From NCBI RefSeq assembly GCF_000717715.1, contig NZ_JOAI01000001.1:372001-436000 (forward strand): DNA of 64,000 bases, written 5' to 3'. This stretch comes from Streptomyces sp. NRRL B-24484 (lineage in GTDB: Bacteria > Actinomycetota > Actinomycetes > Streptomycetales > Streptomycetaceae). Below, one piece after another: positions 1 through 10,288 of this stretch; positions within the stretch are counted from its first letter, which is position 1; the number at the start of each line of letters is the position of its first letter. Under the pieces are notes generated by a model. That model worked only from the letters and a program-made list of their open reading frames with translations. It did no database searches and had not been told where the DNA came from. A program made the position numbers and the translations under genes.

Positions 1-1222
1 GCGCGGCACCGCTGCCGCCCGGCTGGCTGCCGAAGCTCGGGCTGCTGCCGCCACCGAAGGAGTTCCCGCCGAACGACTGGCCGTTGCCGCCGAACGACGG
101 CTGGTTGCCGCCGAAGGAGGGCTGGCTGCCGAAGCTCGGGCTGCTCACCGAGGAGGCCGGCGACATCGACGACGCCGCCGGGGGCAGCGAGGCGGTGGCC
201 GGGATCCGCGGCGGGGCCAGCGAGTCGTCCGCCTGCGACTCCAGCTGGCGCAGCTGGGTCTCCAGGTAGGACTTCAGGCGCGTCCGGTACTCGCGCTCGA
301 AGGCGCGCAGGTCCTCGACCTTGCGCTCCAGCGTGGCGCGGGCGGACTCCAGCGAGCCCATGGCGACGCGGTGCTTCTCCTGGGCGTCCCGCTCCAGGGC
401 GTCGGCCTTGGCGCGGGCGTCCCGCTCCAGGCCCTCGGCGCGGCTGCGGGCCTCGCCGACGATCTTGTTGGCCTCGGAACGGGCCTCGGAGATCGCCTGG
501 TCGGCGGTCTGCTGGGCGAGGGCGAGCACGCGGGCGGCGCTGTCGCCGCCGGGCTGCTGCTGCGGCTGGCCCATCGGCACGCCGAGCGGGCCGCCCATCG
601 GCTGGCCCATGGGCTGACCCATGGGCTGACCCATCGGGCCGCCCATCGGCGCGAGCTGCTGCTGGCCGCCCATGGTCTGCATCGGCTGGGGCTGACCCAT
701 CGGGCCGCCCATCGGCTGCAGCATCTGACCGCCCATCGGCTGGACCAGCTGCTGCTGGCCGCCCATGGTCTGCATCGGCTGGGGCTGGCCCATCTGCTGG
801 GGCTGGCCCATCTGCTGCGGCTGGCCCATCTGACCGGCGCCGGGGCCGGGCGGAAGGGCGGGGGCGCCGGAGGGCAGGCCGAGGGGCTGGTTGCCCATCT
901 GCTGCTGCGGGCCGCCCATCTGCTGCGGACCGGGACCCTGCTGCTGGCCGGGCACCGGCGGACCGGATATGGCGGCGGGCACGGGGGCGCCGGCGGGACG
1001 TGCGTCCTGCGGCGGCTCCTTGCGCATGTTGGCCTGGTTCTGCGCGGCGGCACGCGTGGCGGCGGCCAGCTTGGCGCGCAGGTCCTCGTTCTCGCGCAGC
1101 AGGCGGGTCAGCTCGGCTTCGACCTCGTCGAGGAAGGCATCGACCTCGTCCTCGTCATAGCCTTCGCGCAGCCGGACGGTCGTGAACTGCTTGTTCCGAA
1201 CGTCCTCGGGGGTCAATGGCAT
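1..1222 (-). CDS. divIVA: DivIVA polar growth and division-site protein (3' end cut by window edge)
   Basis: DivIVA marks hyphal tips and branch sites in streptomycetes and recruits wall synthesis. The N-terminus shows the conserved DivIVA start ([13 protein letters not shown]) followed by a short coiled coil. Next comes a long Q/P/M/G-rich linker (about residues 80-220) with repeated MGQP units, then a long charged coiled coil rich in A, R and E (about 225-320). The tail is S/G/N-rich with repeated PSFGGNQ-like units and runs off the left edge. The ATG at 1222 has an AGGTGA ribosome site seven bases or so upstream. It is last in the dcw cluster after the yggT gene, as is usual in actinobacteria. 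The linker is encoded by imperfect DNA repeats and probably varies in length between strains. Confidence 0.95.
   Translation of the reverse strand, partial: MPLTPEDVRNKQFTTVRLREGYDEDEVDAFLDEVEAELTRLLRENEDLRAKLAAATRAAAQNQANMRKEPPQDARPAGAPVPAAISGPPVPGQQQGPGPQQMGGPQQQMGNQPLGLPSGAPALPPGPGAGQMGQPQQMGQPQQMGQPQPMQTMGGQQQLVQPMGGQMLQPMGGPMGQPQPMQTMGGQQQLAPMGGPMGQPMGQPMGQPMGGPLGVPMGQPQQQPGGDSAARVLALAQQTADQAISEARSEANKIVGEARSRAEGLERDARAKADALERDAQEKHRVAMGSLESARATLERKVEDLRAFEREYRTRLKSYLETQLRQLESQADDSLAPPRIPATASLPPAASSMSPASSVSSPSFGSQPSFGGNQPSFGGNGQSFGGNSFGGGSSPSFGSQPGGSGAA
655..787. repeat. Direct repeats inside the divIVA linker
   Basis: A 40-base stretch at 655-694 recurs identically at 748-787, and shorter CCCATGGGCTGA-type units are repeated around 605-635. 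They encode the [16 protein letters not shown] and MGQP repeats of the linker. The repeats keep frame, so copy-number change would alter linker length without breaking the protein. Confidence 0.8.
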
Positions 1223-1271
1223 CTCTTCACCTCAACGTGATCGTCGGCACTCCGGAATCCTGTCGCATCGC

Positions 1272-1562
1272 TCACAACGACAGGGACCGCACGAGCGAGA
1301 TCAGGACATACACAATGATCATCAGTACGAAGAAGGACAGGTCGAGCGCCACGCCCCCGAGACGCAACGGCGGGATGAAGCGCCGAAGAAGCTTGAGCGG
1401 CGGATCCGTGACAGTGTACGTGGCCTCCAGGACCAGGACCATGGCCCTTCCCGGCCGCCACGAACGCGCGAACTGGAAGACCCAGTCCATCACGAGGCGG
1501 AAGAGCAGGATGAGCAGGAAGACTGTCAGCGCGTAGTAAAGCACCGCCCCGACGATCCCCAT
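1272..1562 (-). CDS. YggT family membrane protein (YlmG)
   Basis: A 96-residue protein with two hydrophobic helices (about residues 4-28 and 70-91) separated by a basic, proline-rich loop. This is the standard YggT/YlmG layout and length. The family sits next to sepF and divIVA in Gram-positive dcw clusters; its molecular role is unsettled, with proposed links to division or membrane organisation. It lies between sepF and divIVA in the same direction, about 75 bases after sepF and 49 bases before divIVA. Confidence 0.9.
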   Translation of the reverse strand: MGIVGAVLYYALTVFLLILLFRLVMDWVFQFARSWRPGRAMVLVLEATYTVTDPPLKLLRRFIPPLRLGGVALDLSFFVLMIIVYVLISLVRSLSL

Positions 1563-1637
1563 CTCGTCTCCCTCTCCTGGTCATCAGCCCGTCGGTGACG
1601 CACTGTCGAACGGTCCACACGTAAAGTCGTGGCCGGG

Positions 1638-2246
1638 TCAGCTCTGGTTGAAGAACCCACCCTCGGCGATCCGAGCCTTGTCCTCCGCCGTGACATCGAC
1701 GTTAGCAGGAGACAGGAGGAACACCTTCTGTGTCACGCGCTCGATACTGCCGTGCAGACCGAAGACGAGTCCAGCGGCGAAGTCTACGAGCCGCTTGGCG
1801 TCCGTGTCGTCCATCTCGGTCAAATTCATGATCACAGGCGTGCCGTCGCGGAACTGTTCCCCGATGGTACGGGCCTCGTTGTAGGTCCGCGGGTGCAGCG
1901 TGGTGATGCGGTAGGGCTCTCGTTCGTTCACTACCTTGGGCATGATCACCGGGGCGCTCTTCTCCAGGTTCTGGCGGCGGTCGGGTGTGATGGACGACAC
2001 GGGCGCCATCCGCGGCGCCTCCTGCCGGATCGGAACGGCGGCCGGGACGGGCTGCGGCGCGATGTGCGCGACCGGCGCGGGCGCCGGGCGCTCGGCGGCC
2101 GCCGGGCGCAGGTCCTCGGTGCGGCCGGTGCGGATCGGCTCGGGGTCCGCGTCGTAGTCGTCGTCGGGGTCGTACCCCTGGCCGTCGTACGTCTCGTCCT
2201 CCACGAGGCCGAGGTAGACCGCCATCTTGCGCATTGCGCCGGCCAT
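1638..2246 (-). CDS. sepF: SepF, membrane anchor of the FtsZ ring
   Basis: SepF links FtsZ filaments to the membrane and is essential in actinobacteria, which lack FtsA. The 202-residue protein begins with a short amphipathic segment ([18 protein letters not shown]) typical of the membrane-binding helix. An acidic, proline-rich linker follows, then the conserved SepF fold from about residue 100 to 190 ([19 protein letters not shown], then [19 protein letters not shown]). The start at 2246 keeps the conserved N-terminus. A 210-base gap separates it from the upstream yggS-type gene, enough for its own promoter. Confidence 0.95.
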   Translation of the reverse strand: MAGAMRKMAVYLGLVEDETYDGQGYDPDDDYDADPEPIRTGRTEDLRPAAAERPAPAPVAHIAPQPVPAAVPIRQEAPRMAPVSSITPDRRQNLEKSAPVIMPKVVNEREPYRITTLHPRTYNEARTIGEQFRDGTPVIMNLTEMDDTDAKRLVDFAAGLVFGLHGSIERVTQKVFLLSPANVDVTAEDKARIAEGGFFNQS

Positions 2247-2456
2247 GCTCCTGTCTCCTCCGCTCTGTGGTGGATCGACTCCGACGCCGGCCTCGGCCTG
2301 CGGTCCCCGCAGCGGCCCGGGCTCGCCGGACCGACGGCCCGTCAGGCCGTGAGGATTCTGCGGAGATGCGATCCACGAAGTTTTCGCTAGCGCGCTGGAA
2401 CTGCTGCTAGGTTCTGTCCTGTTTTGTCCTGCAGTCTGATCTACTAACCGGTGACG

Positions 2457-3245
2457 TTACCCGAGCGGTGACCGCACACCGAGTACCGCCGTACCGACGC
2501 GTACATGTGTCGCTCCGGCTGCCACGGCCTGCTCAAGGTCCCCGCTCATGCCTGCGGAGACCATCGTGGCAGTCGGATGGCTCGCCCGTACGGCGCTTGA
2601 GATTTCCGCCAGCCTGGCGAAGGCGGCGGCCGGATCGCCGGCCAGCGGGCCCGCCAGCGGAGCCACCGTCATCAGCCCGTCGAGCCGCAGTCCCGGCGCG
2701 CCGGCGATCAGGTCGGCGAGCGCCTCGACCTCCGTCGGCGCCACCCCGGCGCGGTGCGCGCCCTCCCCGGCCTCCTTGTCGAGGGCCACCTGCACCAGGC
2801 AGCCGAGGGGCGCGCGGCCGGCCCCCCGCACAGCGGCGGAGAGCGACTCCACCAGGCGCGGACGGTCCACGGAGTGCACCAGGTCGGCGTACCGGACCAC
2901 GGAGCGGACCTTGTTGGTCTGCAGCTGGCCGACGAAGTGCCAGGTCAGCGGAAGGTCCACGCAGCGCTCGGCCTTGGGGGCGGCGTCCTGGTCGCGGTTC
3001 TCGGCCACGTCGGTGACTCCGAGTCCGGCGAGCAGGGCGGTGTCCTCGGCCGGGTAGGTCTTGGTGACCACGACCAGGGTGACCTCGTCGCGGGCGCGGC
3101 CGGCGGCGGAGCAGGCGTCGACGATCCGCTTCTCGACCACGTCGAGGTTGGCGCCCAGCTGCTCGTACCGCTCGCGCTGCCGCTCGTCGAGGTCGGCGGC
3201 GAAATCGGCCCGGCCCGGGAACGGTCCGTAGATGTCGTTCGTCAT
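2457..3245 (-). CDS. YggS family PLP-binding protein (PLP homeostasis protein)
   Basis: 262 residues with the fold-type III alanine-racemase-like single domain of the YggS/PLPBP/YlmE family, which manages pyridoxal phosphate levels and has no clear enzymatic activity. The PLP lysine is K62 in VVVTKTYPAED. The family motifs HFVGQLQTNKVR and GLMTVAPL, and the C-terminal MSAGMSGDLEQAV segment, are present. The ATG at 3245-3243 overlaps the TGA of the upstream pgeF gene (ATGA), so translation is probably coupled. Confidence 0.92.
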   Translation of the reverse strand: MTNDIYGPFPGRADFAADLDERQRERYEQLGANLDVVEKRIVDACSAAGRARDEVTLVVVTKTYPAEDTALLAGLGVTDVAENRDQDAAPKAERCVDLPLTWHFVGQLQTNKVRSVVRYADLVHSVDRPRLVESLSAAVRGAGRAPLGCLVQVALDKEAGEGAHRAGVAPTEVEALADLIAGAPGLRLDGLMTVAPLAGPLAGDPAAAFARLAEISSAVRASHPTATMVSAGMSGDLEQAVAAGATHVRVGTAVLGVRSPLG

Positions 3246-3976
3246 GAGTGTTCGGGGCCCAACCAGACGTAGCTCGCGAGCCGGCCGGTCCGCTGCTCCC
3301 GGCGATAGGAGTAGTGGTCGTCCGACTCCAGGGTGCAGACGTCGGAACGCACCACGTCGGTGACGCCCGCCGCGGCGAGCTGGGCGACGACGCCGGCGGC
3401 GACGTCGAGCGCCGGGGTGCCCCAGGAGGTCTCGGCGTGCGCGGCCGGCACGACCGCGGCGACCTCGGCGCGCAGTGCGGCGGGCACCTCGTAGCAGCGC
3501 CCGCAGACGGCGGGGCCGAGCACGGCGGTGATCCGCGCCGGGTCGGCGCCGAGCTCCGCCATGGCGCGCACGGCGGCCGGGACGACGCCCGCGGCGAGGC
3601 CGGGCCGGCCCGCGTGGGCGGCGCCGACGACGCCGGCTGCCCGGTCGGCGAGCAGCACCGGGGTGCAGTCGGCGGTGAGCACGGCGAGGGCGAGCGGGCG
3701 GTCGGTGACCACCGCGTCGACGGTGGGGGCCTGCCCGTCGGGCTGGCGCTCCGTCACCACGGCCACGTCCGCGCCGTGCACCTGGTTCATCCAGACCACG
3801 TCGACCGGGTCGAGGCCGAGTTCCCGGGCGGCGAGCTCCCGGTTGCGCCGGACGGCGGCCGGGTCGTCCCCGACCGCACCGCCGAGGTTGAGCTCCCCGT
3901 ACGGCGAGGTGCTCACCCCGCCCCACCGGGTGGTGGAGGCGAAGTGAGCACCGTGTCGACTGATGTGAGGAATCAC
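3242..3976 (-). CDS. pgeF: Peptidoglycan editing factor PgeF / multicopper-like purine phosphorylase (DUF152, YlmD)
   Basis: 244 residues of the YfiH/DUF152 family, reported as a laccase-like or purine nucleoside phosphorylase enzyme and, in E. coli, as an editor of miscoded cell wall precursors. The metal-binding residues are recognisable: H68 (MNQVHGAD), C104 (TADCTPVLL) and H121 (GAAHAGRPG). The third site departs from the usual HAGWRG. The start is GTG at 3976, 11 bases after the ftsZ stop codon, with no clear ribosome site, so expression probably depends on ftsZ translation. Confidence 0.88.
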   Translation of the reverse strand: MIPHISRHGAHFASTTRWGGVSTSPYGELNLGGAVGDDPAAVRRNRELAARELGLDPVDVVWMNQVHGADVAVVTERQPDGQAPTVDAVVTDRPLALAVLTADCTPVLLADRAAGVVGAAHAGRPGLAAGVVPAAVRAMAELGADPARITAVLGPAVCGRCYEVPAALRAEVAAVVPAAHAETSWGTPALDVAAGVVAQLAAAGVTDVVRSDVCTLESDDHYSYRREQRTGRLASYVWLGPEHS

Positions 3977-3987
3977 GTGCGAGACGT

Positions 3988-5202
3988 CTACTTCAGGAAG
4001 TCGGGCACGTCGAGCTCCTCGGCGGGGCTCTCCACGTACGGCTGGCGGGCGGGCTGCACCTGCGGCGGCACCGGCGGGACGGCCGGGGTGATCCGGGCCG
4101 GCACGTCGGCCGGGCGGTCACCGTCGTCCGAGCGGGAGGTCACCGAGCCGATCCCGTAGGAGGGCCGGGTGGCCGGGCGCTCCGGGGCGGCGGCGGGCGG
4201 GGTGGTCGAGGAGGAGGACGCCTTGACGACCGGGTCGCGGACGATCGCCGGCGGCTGGCCGCCGTCGAAGCCGGCCGCGATGACCGTGACCCGGACCTCG
4301 TCGCCGAGGGCGTCGTCGATGACGGCACCGAAGATGATGTTGGCCTCGGGGTGGGCGGCCTCGCTGACCAGCTGGGCGGCCTCGTTGATCTCGAACAGGC
4401 CGAGGTCGGAGCCGCCGGAGATGGAGAGCAGCACGCCGCGGGCGCCGTCGATGGAGGCCTCCAGCAGCGGCGAGGAGATCGCCATCACGGCGGCCGCCTT
4501 GGCGCGGTCCTCGCCTCGGGCGGAGCCGATGCCCATCAGGGCGGAGCCGGCGTCCGACATCACGGACTTGACGTCGGCGAAGTCGAGGTTGATGAGGCCC
4601 GGGGTGGTGATCAGGTCGGTGATGCCCTGAACACCGGAGAGCAGCACCTGGTCGGCGGAGCGGAAGGCGTCCAGCACGCTCACCTGGCGGTCCGAGATGG
4701 ACAGCAGGCGGTCGTTGGGGATGACGATGAGGGTGTCGACCTGCTCGCGCAGGGCGGCGATGCCGTCCTCGGCCTGGTTGGCGCGGCGGCGGCCCTCGAA
4801 GGTGAACGGACGGGTGACCACGCCGATGGTGAGCGCGCCGAGCGAGCGGGCGATGTTGGCCACGACGGGCGCACCGCCGGTGCCGGTGCCGCCGCCCTCG
4901 CCGGCGGTGACGAAGACCATGTCGGCCCCCTTGAGGACCTCCTCGATCTCCTCGCGGTGGTCCTCGGCGGCCTTGCGGCCGACCTCGGGGTTGGCGCCGG
5001 CGCCGAGGCCCCGGGTGAGTTCACGGCCCACGTCGAGCTTCACGTCGGCGTCGCTCATGAGGAGGGCCTGCGCATCGGTGTTGATCGCGATGAACTCGAC
5101 GCCCTTGAGCCCGACCTCGATCATCCGGTTGATGGCGTTGACACCACCGCCGCCGATTCCGACGACCTTGATGACTGCGAGGTAGTTCTGGGGTGCTGCC
5201 AC
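3988..5202 (-). CDS. ftsZ: Cell division GTPase FtsZ
   Basis: The tubulin homologue that forms the division ring and, in streptomycetes, the ladders of rings in sporulating hyphae. The 404-residue protein shows the tubulin signature GGGTGTG at 103-109, the GTP-binding GIGGGGVNA near the N-terminus and the T7 loop NLDFAD at 205-210. A variable proline/serine-rich linker (about 317-390) leads to the conserved C-terminal peptide DVPDFLK, which binds SepF and other partners. A 365-base upstream region separates it from ftsQ and carries regulatory motifs described separately. Confidence 0.98.
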   Translation of the reverse strand: MAAPQNYLAVIKVVGIGGGGVNAINRMIEVGLKGVEFIAINTDAQALLMSDADVKLDVGRELTRGLGAGANPEVGRKAAEDHREEIEEVLKGADMVFVTAGEGGGTGTGGAPVVANIARSLGALTIGVVTRPFTFEGRRRANQAEDGIAALREQVDTLIVIPNDRLLSISDRQVSVLDAFRSADQVLLSGVQGITDLITTPGLINLDFADVKSVMSDAGSALMGIGSARGEDRAKAAAVMAISSPLLEASIDGARGVLLSISGGSDLGLFEINEAAQLVSEAAHPEANIIFGAVIDDALGDEVRVTVIAAGFDGGQPPAIVRDPVVKASSSSTTPPAAAPERPATRPSYGIGSVTSRSDDGDRPADVPARITPAVPPVPPQVQPARQPYVESPAEELDVPDFLK

Positions 5203-5326
5203 GTCGAAGGCCTCTCGCCTCGAATTTCCGGGTCGGCTCCCCTGGTCGCGAAGGCCGACGGATGTCGATGGGTGGGAAGCGCGCGCTTTCGGTGCTGGTA
5301 TGTCCGAAATGCCGACCGCCGACCCG

Positions 5327-5351
5327 AACCCTAAACTTGAGGTTTAGGGTT
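5327..5351. promoter_or_regulatory. Perfect 10-base palindrome upstream of ftsZ
   Basis: AACCCTAAAC and GTTTAGGGTT flank a five-base spacer. The arms are A+T-rich against a very G+C-rich background and lie about 125 bases before the ftsZ start, which suits an operator or promoter element more than a terminator. The binding factor is unknown to me. Confidence 0.6.
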
Positions 5352-5363
5352 GTAACTGCGGCT

Positions 5364-5398
5364 GTGTCACTTCACCGTTGGACACAGCCCGGTGACAC
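5364..5398. promoter_or_regulatory. Cluster of three GACAC motifs (possible WhiA sites) upstream of ftsZ
   Basis: GACAC occurs on the plus strand at 5381-5385 and 5394-5398 and on the minus strand at 5364-5368. GACAC is the core reported for the sporulation regulator WhiA, and ftsZ is an established WhiA target in streptomycetes. The assignment rests on motif match and context only. Confidence 0.5.
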
Positions 5399-5567
5399 AG
5401 GACAGTAGGTCGCATCCGGTCGGTGTTCAACGAACAACGCCGAGCTTCCCGTTTTTCTTTTGAGCCTATGTGATCATCGACTCCCCGGCGAAACCGGGGT
5501 GACCACCAAGGGTCGGACCGGAGCCTCGGCGCCGTCAATACCGCCCCTTGGGGAAGAACTTACCGGA

Positions 5568-6320
5568 TCATCCAGACACGGCCGGGGCATCCGGTGCACT
5601 CACGTCGTAATTGGCGGCTTTCCGGCCGAGCAGGGCGGTCAGCACCCGGGCCTTGCGCTCCGTCCGCTCCGGGCTCCCCCAGCGCACCGTCGCCCCGCCC
5701 GCCAGCTGCAGCCGGATGTCGTCGTAGCTGTGCACCTGGACCGCCCCGGCCTTCCCGGCCAGTTCGGCGGGCAGCCCGGCCGCGACGGTGATCGCCGCCC
5801 GCACCAGGGCCGGCCGGTCGAACAGGTCCAGCGTGTCGTTCGCCTGCTGACCGAGCTGCAGGTCCACCACCGGCACCCCCGCCGGGGCGGACGCCTCGGT
5901 GGCGAAGGTGAAGCCCCCCGCGTCCACCTGCGCGAACCTGCCGTCGTCGGTGCGGACGGAGGCGACCGCCCGACGCTCCGTCACCTTGACCCGCAGGGTG
6001 TGCGGCCAACCGCGCCACACCTCGGCCTTCGCCACCCGGGGCAGCGCCTCCACCCGCTTGCGGGCCTCGTCGAGGTCGACCCGGGCGAGCGGTCCGTGCC
6101 GCAGCCCGCCGAGCGACGCCGCCACCTCGTCCCGGCCGAGCTTCCCGCTGTCCAGGCCCTGGACGGCGACGGCGCGCACGTCCAGGGCCGAGGAGAGGAA
6201 GACCGTCCAGCCGAGCACGCCGGCCACCAGCGCGCCGAGCGCGCACAGCACCGCGATCCCCCGCCGGGAGAGCCGCAGCCTGGTGGCCGGCGCGGGCGCC
6301 GGGTCGGCGGGGTCAGCCAC
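5568..6320 (-). CDS. ftsQ: Divisome protein FtsQ
   Basis: A bitopic membrane protein that links FtsL/FtsB-type proteins to the septal wall synthase. The 250-residue protein has a short basic cytoplasmic N-terminus, one membrane helix at about 22-44 and then a POTRA domain ([20 protein letters not shown] onward). The FtsQ domain follows with the conserved [19 protein letters not shown] stretch. Its start overlaps the end of murG by 8 bases, and it is followed by the ftsZ regulatory region. Confidence 0.95.
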   Translation of the reverse strand: MADPADPAPAPATRLRLSRRGIAVLCALGALVAGVLGWTVFLSSALDVRAVAVQGLDSGKLGRDEVAASLGGLRHGPLARVDLDEARKRVEALPRVAKAEVWRGWPHTLRVKVTERRAVASVRTDDGRFAQVDAGGFTFATEASAPAGVPVVDLQLGQQANDTLDLFDRPALVRAAITVAAGLPAELAGKAGAVQVHSYDDIRLQLAGGATVRWGSPERTERKARVLTALLGRKAANYDVSAPDAPAVSG

Positions 6321-7419
6321 GACGGCGGCCGCCGCGGGAGGCCTCGATCGCCTCGTAGACCATGCGGACCAGCAGCTCGTCCGCGTCCCGGCGGCCGAAC
6401 TCGGCGGCCGAGCGGCTCATGTCCCACAGCCGCGCCGGGTCGGTGAGCACCGGCAGCACGTTCTGCAGCACCCACTCCGGGGTGAGTTCCGCGTCGTCGA
6501 CCAGCAGGCCGCCGCCGGCCTTCACCATCGGCTGGGCGTTCAGCCGCTGCTCGCCGTTGCCGATCGGCAGCGGGACGAACGCGGCCGGCAGGCCGACCGC
6601 GGCCAGCTCGGCCACGGTCATCGCGCCGGCCCGGCAGAGCATCATGTCGGCCGCGGCGTAGGCGAGGTCCATCCGGTCGACGTACGGCACCGGCCGGTAC
6701 GGCGGCATGCCGGGGATGTCGTCCACGTGCGGCAGCTCGTTCTTCGGGCCGACCGCGTGCAGGATCTGCACCCCGTACTGCTGCAGGCGCGGGGCGATCG
6801 CCTGGACGGTCTCGTTCAGCCGGCGGGCGCCCTGCGAGCCGCCGGAGACCAGCAGGGTGGGCAGCCGCTGGTCGAGGCCGAAGTAGTGCCGGGCCTCCGG
6901 CCTGACGGCGTTGCGGTCCAGGGTCGCGATGGTGCGGCGCAGCGGGATGCCGATGTACCGGGAGTCGCGGAGCTTGGAGTCCGGGGTGGAGACGGCGACG
7001 AAGTCGGTGTAGCGGGCGCCGATCTTGTTGGCCAGGCCCGGCCGGGCGTTGGCCTCGTGGACGACGATCGGCACGCCGGCGCGCTTGGCGGCGAAGTAGG
7101 CGGGCATGGCGACGTAGCCGCCGAAGCCGACCACCACGTCGGCGTTGACCCGCTCGATGACGTCCTGGGCGGCGCGCACGGTGCCGCGCAGCCGGCCCGG
7201 GACGGTGATCAGCTCGGGGGTGGGCTTGCGGGGCAGCGGCACGGCGGGGATCAGCGCCAGTTCGTAGCCGCGTTCGGGCACCAGCCGGGTCTCCAGGCCG
7301 CGCTCGGTGCCGAGGGCGGTGATCCCGACGGACGGGTCGTGCCTGCGGAGCGCGTCCGCGAGCGCCAAGGCCGGCTCGATGTGACCGGCGGTCCCGCCGC
7401 CGGCGAGTACGACATGCAC
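6313..7419 (-). CDS. murG: UDP-GlcNAc:undecaprenyl-PP-MurNAc-pentapeptide GlcNAc transferase MurG
   Basis: MurG adds GlcNAc to lipid I to make lipid II on the cytoplasmic face of the membrane. The 368-residue GT28-fold protein has the N-terminal glycine loop [12 protein letters not shown] (about 7-18), a second glycine-rich loop GFGGYVAMP and the donor-binding [11 protein letters not shown]. The C-terminal [20 protein letters not shown] motif is complete. It lies 6 bases after ftsW and overlaps ftsQ. murC, which follows murG in mycobacteria, is absent here. Confidence 0.97.
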   Translation of the reverse strand: MHVVLAGGGTAGHIEPALALADALRRHDPSVGITALGTERGLETRLVPERGYELALIPAVPLPRKPTPELITVPGRLRGTVRAAQDVIERVNADVVVGFGGYVAMPAYFAAKRAGVPIVVHEANARPGLANKIGARYTDFVAVSTPDSKLRDSRYIGIPLRRTIATLDRNAVRPEARHYFGLDQRLPTLLVSGGSQGARRLNETVQAIAPRLQQYGVQILHAVGPKNELPHVDDIPGMPPYRPVPYVDRMDLAYAAADMMLCRAGAMTVAELAAVGLPAAFVPLPIGNGEQRLNAQPMVKAGGGLLVDDAELTPEWVLQNVLPVLTDPARLWDMSRSAAEFGRRDADELLVRMVYEAIEASRGGRRRG

Positions 7420-7425
7420 CGAAAT

Positions 7426-8796
7426 TCACCGCTCCCTGCGCGCCGGACGTGCGGCCGGCTTGCGCGCTGTGGTTCGTCGTCGTGGCACCACCCTGGCCAG
7501 GAACGTCCCGGCCCGGGTGGGGTTCCGGGCGGCCAGGGCCGCCTTCGCCGCCGGGGTGCTGCGCGCGAAGCTGACCAGCACGCCGACGGCGCACAGGGCC
7601 GACAGCATGGCGGACCCGCCGTAGGAGAACAGCGGGAGGGGGACGCCCGCGATGGGCAGCAGTCCCAGTGCCGACCCCAGGTTGACCATGGCCTGCGCCA
7701 TGATCCACGTGGTGGCGGCTCCCGCGGCGTACCTGACGAAGGGGTCCTTCGTGCCGATGGCCACTCGGATACCCGCGTAGCCTAGTGCCGCGAAGAGACC
7801 GAGCACCGACAGCGTCCCCACCAGACCGAGTTCCTCGCCGGTGGCGGCGAAGATGAAGTCGGTGTGGGCCTCCGGCAGCTGGCCCCACTTCTCCACGCCG
7901 GCGCCGAGGCCGGAGCCGAACGGGCCGCCGGCGGCGAAGGCGTAGAGGCCGTGCAGGGCCTGGAAACAGTTGATGTTCGGGTCGGGCTTGGTGACGCCGA
8001 TGCAGGCCAGCCGGTCGAGCCGGTGCGGCACGGTGATGATCAGCGCGGTGCAGGCGACGACGGCGATGCCGAGGGTGGCGGCGAACAGCCGCAGCGGGGC
8101 GCCGACCATCCAGAGCAGCCCGAAGAGCATCGCCACCAGGACCATCGTGGTGCCCATGTCGCCGCCGAGCATGATCAGCATCATCAGCAGGACGGTGCCG
8201 GGCACCAGCGGGACGAGCAGGTGCTTCCACTGGTCGAGGGTGTGGGTGCGGTGCTTGCGGGCGAGCAGGTCGGCGCCCCAGAGCACCAGGGCGAGTTTGG
8301 CGAACTCGGAGGGCTGGACCTGGAAGAAGCCGAAGCTCAGCCAGTTCCGGTTGCCGTTGACCATCACGCCGATGCCGGGGATCGCCACCAGGAGCATGCC
8401 GGCCATCACGGCGAGCAGCAGCGGGTACGCGAGCAGCCGCATCGCCTTGACCGGCGTGCGGGCGAGCAGCACCAGCATGACGGCGCCGAGCATGGTGGCG
8501 ACCAGCTGCTTGCGGAAGAAGAAGGTGATCGGCAGGTGGTGCTCCATGACCAGGATCTGGGAGGAGGAGAACACCATGACCAGGCCGAGCACCACCAGCA
8601 GCATGGTGGAGCCGAGGATCAGGTAGTAGGGGGTGAGCGGGCGTTCCAGCATCCAGCGCACCCGGGCGCGCAGCGCGCGGAGCCGGGTGACCGGGGTGGC
8701 GGCCTTGAAGGTGGTGGTGGTCGCCGAGATCAGCTGGAGGCGGGCGGAGCCGCGCTCCGGTGGGGCGGCCGTTCCCGCCTTGCCCTCACCGGACAC
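7426..8796 (-). CDS. ftsW: Septal peptidoglycan glycosyltransferase FtsW (SEDS family)
   Basis: FtsW polymerises lipid II at the septum together with the class B PBP FtsI. The 456-residue protein has a cytoplasmic N-terminus of about 55 residues and then about ten hydrophobic helices. The SEDS hallmark GVPLPLFSYGGSAM lies near the C-terminus. The tail is short and very basic (RRRTTARKPAARPARR). Both partners needed for septal synthesis are in the same cluster. Confidence 0.96.
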   Translation of the reverse strand: MSGEGKAGTAAPPERGSARLQLISATTTTFKAATPVTRLRALRARVRWMLERPLTPYYLILGSTMLLVVLGLVMVFSSSQILVMEHHLPITFFFRKQLVATMLGAVMLVLLARTPVKAMRLLAYPLLLAVMAGMLLVAIPGIGVMVNGNRNWLSFGFFQVQPSEFAKLALVLWGADLLARKHRTHTLDQWKHLLVPLVPGTVLLMMLIMLGGDMGTTMVLVAMLFGLLWMVGAPLRLFAATLGIAVVACTALIITVPHRLDRLACIGVTKPDPNINCFQALHGLYAFAAGGPFGSGLGAGVEKWGQLPEAHTDFIFAATGEELGLVGTLSVLGLFAALGYAGIRVAIGTKDPFVRYAAGAATTWIMAQAMVNLGSALGLLPIAGVPLPLFSYGGSAMLSALCAVGVLVSFARSTPAAKAALAARNPTRAGTFLARVVPRRRTTARKPAARPARRER

Positions 8797-8860
8797 CTGC
8801 TCCCCCTGTCTCTGCCGTGGTCGGGCCGGACGGCAGCTGCTGCCGTCCGGCCGGTTCCCG

Positions 8861-10288
8861 CTATTCCATCAGGTCCAGGACCGCGGCGGCGAAGAGGTCG
8901 CCGCGTTCTCCGTAGTTGGTGAACATGTCCATCGAGGCGCAGGCGGGCGCCAGCAGGACGGTGTCGCCGGGCTTCGCCAGCGAGGCCGCCGTCCGGACGA
9001 CGTCGGCCATCGCCTCGGCGCCAGTCTGGCCCGCGGCGGCTTCGACGACGGGGACATCCGGTGCGTGTCGCACGAGCGCCTCGCGGATCAGCTCGCGGTC
9101 CTGGCCGATCAGCACGGCCGCCCTCAGGCGGTCCGCGGCGGTCGCGACGAGCTCGTCGAAGGTGGCGCCCTTGGCGAGTCCGCCGGCGATCCAGACCACC
9201 GGCTCGTACGCGGCGAGCGAGGCCGCCGCGGCGTGGGTGTTGGTGGCCTTGGAGTCGTCGACGTAGGTGACCTCGTCGACGACCGCGACCTGGGCGATCC
9301 GGTGCGCGTCGGGCCGGAAGGCGCGCAGGCCGTCGCGGACGGCCTTGGTGTCCACGCCGTAGGCGCGGGCGAGGGCGGCCGCGGCCAGCGCGTTGGCGAT
9401 GTTGTGCGGGGCGGGCGGCACGACGTCGGCGACGGCGCCGATCTCGGCCGCGCTGTTGGCCCGGTCCTCGACGAAGGCCCGGTCGACGAGCAGGCCGTCG
9501 ACCACGCCGAAGTTCGAGGGGCCGGGGGCGGCGAGGCCGAAGCCGACGGCCCGGCAGCCCTCCTCGACGTCGGCCTCGCGGACCAGCGCCTCGGTGGCCG
9601 GGTCCGCCAGGTTGTAGACGCAGGCGACCTCGTTGCCCTCGTAGATGCGGCCCTTGTCGGCGGCGTACGCCTCCATCGAGCCGTGCCAGTCGAGGTGGTC
9701 GGGCGCCAGGTTGAGGACGGCCGCCGAGTGCGGGCGCAGCGAGGGCGCCCAGTGCAGCTGGTAGCTGGAGAGCTCGACGGCGAGGACGTCGTAGGGCTCC
9801 TCGGCGAGCACCGCGTCCAGGACGGAGACGCCGACGTTGCCGACGGCGGCGGTCCGCTCGCCGGCCGCGGTGAGGATCGAGGCGAGCATCTGGACGGTGG
9901 TGGTCTTGCCGTTGGTGCCGGTGACGGCCAGCCAGGGGGCGGGCTCTCCGGTCGCCGGGTGCGGGCGGCGCAGCCGCCAGGCGAGTTCGACGTCGCCCCA
10001 GACGGGGACGCCGGCCTGCTCGGCGGCGGCGAACAGCGGGCTGTTCGGCGGCCAGCCGGGCGAGGTGACGATCAGTTCGGTGCCCTCGGGGAGGGTCGCG
10101 CCGTCGCCGAGGCGTACGGCGATGCCGGTGAGGTCGGCGGCCTTGGCGCGCAGCGCCGGGCCGTCGCCGCCGTCGACGACGGTCACCTCGGCGCCGAGGT
10201 CGCGGAGCACCCGGGCAGCGCTGACGCCGGACAGGCCGAGGCCCGCCACCACGGCCTTCAGGCCGTTCCAGTCGGGGTTCTCCGTCAT
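8861..10288 (-). CDS. murD: UDP-MurNAc-L-Ala:D-Glu ligase MurD
   Basis: MurD adds D-glutamate to UDP-MurNAc-L-alanine in the cytoplasm. 475 residues with an N-terminal Rossmann domain ([13 protein letters not shown]), the ATP-binding P-loop GTNGKTT at 124-130 and the Mur ligase C-terminal domain ([30 protein letters not shown]). I chose the ATG at 10288 because it overlaps the mraY TGA as ATGA; another ATG lies 12 bases upstream inside mraY. Confidence 0.96.
   Translation of the reverse strand: MTENPDWNGLKAVVAGLGLSGVSAARVLRDLGAEVTVVDGGDGPALRAKAADLTGIAVRLGDGATLPEGTELIVTSPGWPPNSPLFAAAEQAGVPVWGDVELAWRLRRPHPATGEPAPWLAVTGTNGKTTTVQMLASILTAAGERTAAVGNVGVSVLDAVLAEEPYDVLAVELSSYQLHWAPSLRPHSAAVLNLAPDHLDWHGSMEAYAADKGRIYEGNEVACVYNLADPATEALVREADVEEGCRAVGFGLAAPGPSNFGVVDGLLVDRAFVEDRANSAAEIGAVADVVPPAPHNIANALAAAALARAYGVDTKAVRDGLRAFRPDAHRIAQVAVVDEVTYVDDSKATNTHAAAASLAAYEPVVWIAGGLAKGATFDELVATAADRLRAAVLIGQDRELIREALVRHAPDVPVVEAAAGQTGAEAMADVVRTAASLAKPGDTVLLAPACASMDMFTNYGERGDLFAAAVLDLME

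Larger units (their letters stand above)
5203..5567 (-). promoter_or_regulatory. ftsZ upstream region
   Basis: No gene is seen in these 365 bases, a large gap in an otherwise tightly packed cluster. In streptomycetes ftsZ is known to have its own multiple promoters, including a sporulation-induced one. Here I see a 10-base perfect inverted repeat (5327-5351) and three GACAC motifs (5364-5398). I could not place the promoters with confidence. Confidence 0.7.

Noticed and set aside
371..1240. Long plus-strand open frame opposite divIVA
   Set aside because: Repetitive His/Leu/Gly-rich translation is the antisense of the divIVA Q/M/P-rich linker; no ribosome site or family features.
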